Shown in pieces: positions 62,861 to 64,000 of a DNA stretch of 64,000 bases. Below the pieces are notes generated by a model. That model did no database searches, was not told the DNA's origin, and saw nothing but the letters and a program-made list of their open reading frames with translations. A program made the position numbers and the translations under genes. The first letter of the stretch is position 1. Every line of letters begins with the position of its first letter. Location: positions 1-64,000 of the forward strand of contig NZ_QTTA01000022.1 in assembly GCF_003730275.1 (NCBI RefSeq), read 5' to 3'. This stretch comes from Brevundimonas halotolerans (GTDB lineage Bacteria; Pseudomonadota; Alphaproteobacteria; Caulobacterales; Caulobacteraceae).

Positions 62861-62882
62861 GCCGACGAAACGTTTTGTCGGC
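62861..62882. promoter_or_regulatory. Near-perfect palindrome before the response regulator gene
   Basis: Arms GCCGACGAAAC and GTTTTGTCGGC pair with a single G-T step. It lies 47 bases before the regulator ATG and may be an operator or an intercistronic hairpin. Confidence 0.45.
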
Positions 62883-62928
62883 TAACGTACCTAACCCCCC
62901 ATCCTTTGGAGCCAACTCCGTTACGCCC

Positions 62929-63351
62929 ATGCCCGCCCGTATCCTTATTGTCGAAGATGAAGCCCTCGTGGCCATGGAGCTACGATTCGTGCTGGAAGAT
63001 CTCGGCTACGAGGTCGTGGGCACGGCTGCGGACTCGGCGGCTGCGCTGAAGATTGCCAAGGAAACCGAGGTCGATCTGGCACTGGTCGACATTCACCTTT
63101 CGGATGGGCCGACCGGCGTGACGATTGGTCGGGAACTCGCGGTCGATCACAAGGTCGCCGTGCTGTTCATGACGGCCAATCCGGGCATGGTCCGGAACGG
63201 CGTCGTCGGTGCCATCGGCGTGCTGTCCAAGCCGACGGAGGAGCGCATCGTGCAGGACGCGGTGGCCTATGCCCTCGACCTGCGCAGCGGCGCCGTTCGC
63301 AATATGGCGCCCCCGCAGTTGCAGCTGTTCGAAGACGGTCCCCGGGCCTGA
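62929..63351 (+). CDS. Single-domain response regulator
   Basis: 140 residues from ATG 62929. Receiver fold: acidic pocket IVEDEALVAMELRF (Glu9, Asp10), phosphoacceptor Asp54 in LALVDIHLSDG, Thr82 in VLFMTANPG and Lys101 in GVLSKPTEE. No output domain; the last 20 residues are a short tail. It should be phosphorylated by the upstream HWE kinase and act by protein-protein contact. The BLUF gene starts two bases after its stop. Confidence 0.93.
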   Translation: MPARILIVEDEALVAMELRFVLEDLGYEVVGTAADSAAALKIAKETEVDLALVDIHLSDGPTGVTIGRELAVDHKVAVLFMTANPGMVRNGVVGAIGVLSKPTEERIVQDAVAYALDLRSGAVRNMAPPQLQLFEDGPRA

Positions 63352-63353
63352 GC

Positions 63354-63857
63354 ATGCAAGACGTGAAAGGCTGGACCGTGGAGCAGCTCGTGTATGTCAG
63401 CCGCAGCGTCCGGGGCGTCAACAGCGCCATCGGCATGTCCGACATCCTGGCGGAGGCGCGCCCCAATAACGCGCGCGACGGCATCACCGGCTGTCTGACG
63501 GCGATCGACGGCCGTTTTGTGCAGGTGGTCGAAGGTCAGGCCGACAAGCTGGACGATCTGATCAACCGCCTGGTGCGCGACGAACGCCACACCGAGCTGC
63601 GCGTGCTGGAACGGCGGACGGTGTCCGAGCGTGCCTTTCCGCAATGGGACATGCTGAGCCCCGTGCTGGTGACCGCCGAAATCGATGACCTGCGCAGCCT
63701 GCTGCGGGACGACTCGGGCGGACGGCTGGACGACTTCATCGGCCCGCTGCAGACTGCCCTGGCCCGTCAGAGCGAGGTCCTGCACGAAACGCGAACGCTG
63801 AGCGAAAGCCATCGCCCCCAGGCCTCAAATGATGATGAGGCCGAACGCACGGCCTGA
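63354..63857 (+). CDS. BLUF-domain blue-light photoreceptor
   Basis: 167 residues. The flavin site residues known from AppA are present with matching spacing: Tyr14 (LVYVSR), Asn38 (NNARDGITG), Gln57 (GRFVQVVEG) and Trp98 (FPQWDML). These bind FAD and rearrange hydrogen bonds on blue light. Beyond about residue 110 a helical tail follows (LDDFIGPLQTALARQSEVLH), with no enzymatic output domain. As the last gene of the kinase-regulator operon it probably signals to that pair. The pathway output is unknown. Confidence 0.92.
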   Translation: MQDVKGWTVEQLVYVSRSVRGVNSAIGMSDILAEARPNNARDGITGCLTAIDGRFVQVVEGQADKLDDLINRLVRDERHTELRVLERRTVSERAFPQWDMLSPVLVTAEIDDLRSLLRDDSGGRLDDFIGPLQTALARQSEVLHETRTLSESHRPQASNDDEAERTA

Positions 63858-63863
63858 TCCGGC

Positions 63864-64000
63864 CTACCAGGCGCCGATCTTTTCGGCCTCGGCGTGGGGG
63901 ATGGGGTTGCCCGCGCGGGCGTGATCAACCTCGGCCAGATAGCGGGCCGCCTCCAGCGCCGCCATACAGCCCATGCCTGCCGCCGTGACGGCCTGACGAT
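63864..64000 (-). CDS. trxB: Thioredoxin reductase, C-terminal part (cut by window edge)
   Basis: The minus-strand frame ending at TAG (63864-63866) gives RQAVTAAGMGCMAALEAARY then LAEVDHARAGNPIPHAEAEK. RQAVTAAGMGCMAALEA is the conserved FAD-binding end of TrxB. About 45 codons are in the window; the redox CATC motif and start lie to the right. Confidence 0.85.
   Translation of the reverse strand, partial: RQAVTAAGMGCMAALEAARYLAEVDHARAGNPIPHAEAEKIGAW

Overview
The window is high-GC chromosomal DNA from an alphaproteobacterium. The most likely family is Caulobacteraceae, possibly Brevundimonas. This rests on gene content (long-tailed L21, BA14K-like protein, HWE kinase, nadA-B-C with an internal membrane protease, MJ0042 zinc-ribbon protein), very high GC at third codon positions, and a GANTC pair (the CcrM methylation site) in one regulatory region. 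The assignment is an inference; no rRNA is present. The only mobile-element trace is the first 24 codons of an IS481-type transposase at the left edge. There is no CRISPR array or prophage.

Layout. 1-9.9 kb: IS edge, uppP, an HTH protein fused to a citrate-synthase fold that has lost its catalytic histidines, a degenerate CDF protein, GST, queG, ilvA with an FKBP lipoprotein, small envelope proteins, and rpmA/rplU. 10-15.6 kb: cfa, then a tightly packed metal-homeostasis operon (small permease, CDF exporter, CobW-type GTPase, DUF1330-like protein, WD40 protein) behind an AT-rich inverted repeat resembling a Zur box. 15.6-22.6 kb: mtgA, an M2 peptidase lipoprotein, a TadG/VWA protein with inserted repeat domains, a 2-oxoglutarate oxygenase and an OmpA lipoprotein. 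22.6-29.1 kb: ugd, a fatty-acid oxidation pair (fadJ-fadA) with a candidate operator, a PQQ-type sugar dehydrogenase and a CAT-anticodon tRNA.

29-38.2 kb: tlpA/argH diverge from a shared CATG start; argH continues into an LptM-like lipoprotein and lysA. Next come hpt, a zinc-ribbon membrane protein and the ftsE-ftsX-ydcF-plsC operon. 38.2-41.3 kb is an accessory patch of small genes (YaiI, DUF559 nuclease, GrpB, GIY-YIG, an AT-richer orphan) separated by several kinds of palindromic repeat. 41.3-49.9 kb: clpB, a LysE exporter, a flavin monooxygenase, a Tat-exported beta-lactamase-fold hydrolase, an Ada-AlkA fusion lacking its glycosylase core, and ogt. 49.9-54.4 kb is the de novo NAD operon, which also encodes a 37-codon ORF and a site-2-type protease, behind two matching palindromic operators.

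54.4-64 kb: two paralogous SleB-type wall hydrolases, a hybrid histidine kinase, dps, and an operon of GAF-PAS-HWE kinase, single-domain response regulator and BLUF photoreceptor. The window ends in the 3' part of trxB.

The points most worth following up are: the HTH-citrate synthase pseudoenzyme; a 40-bp dispersed element whose four copies show compensatory stem changes; the putative Zur-controlled metal operon; the Ada-AlkA in-frame core deletion; the FtsE homologue lacking the ABC signature and switch histidine; and the BLUF two-component operon.
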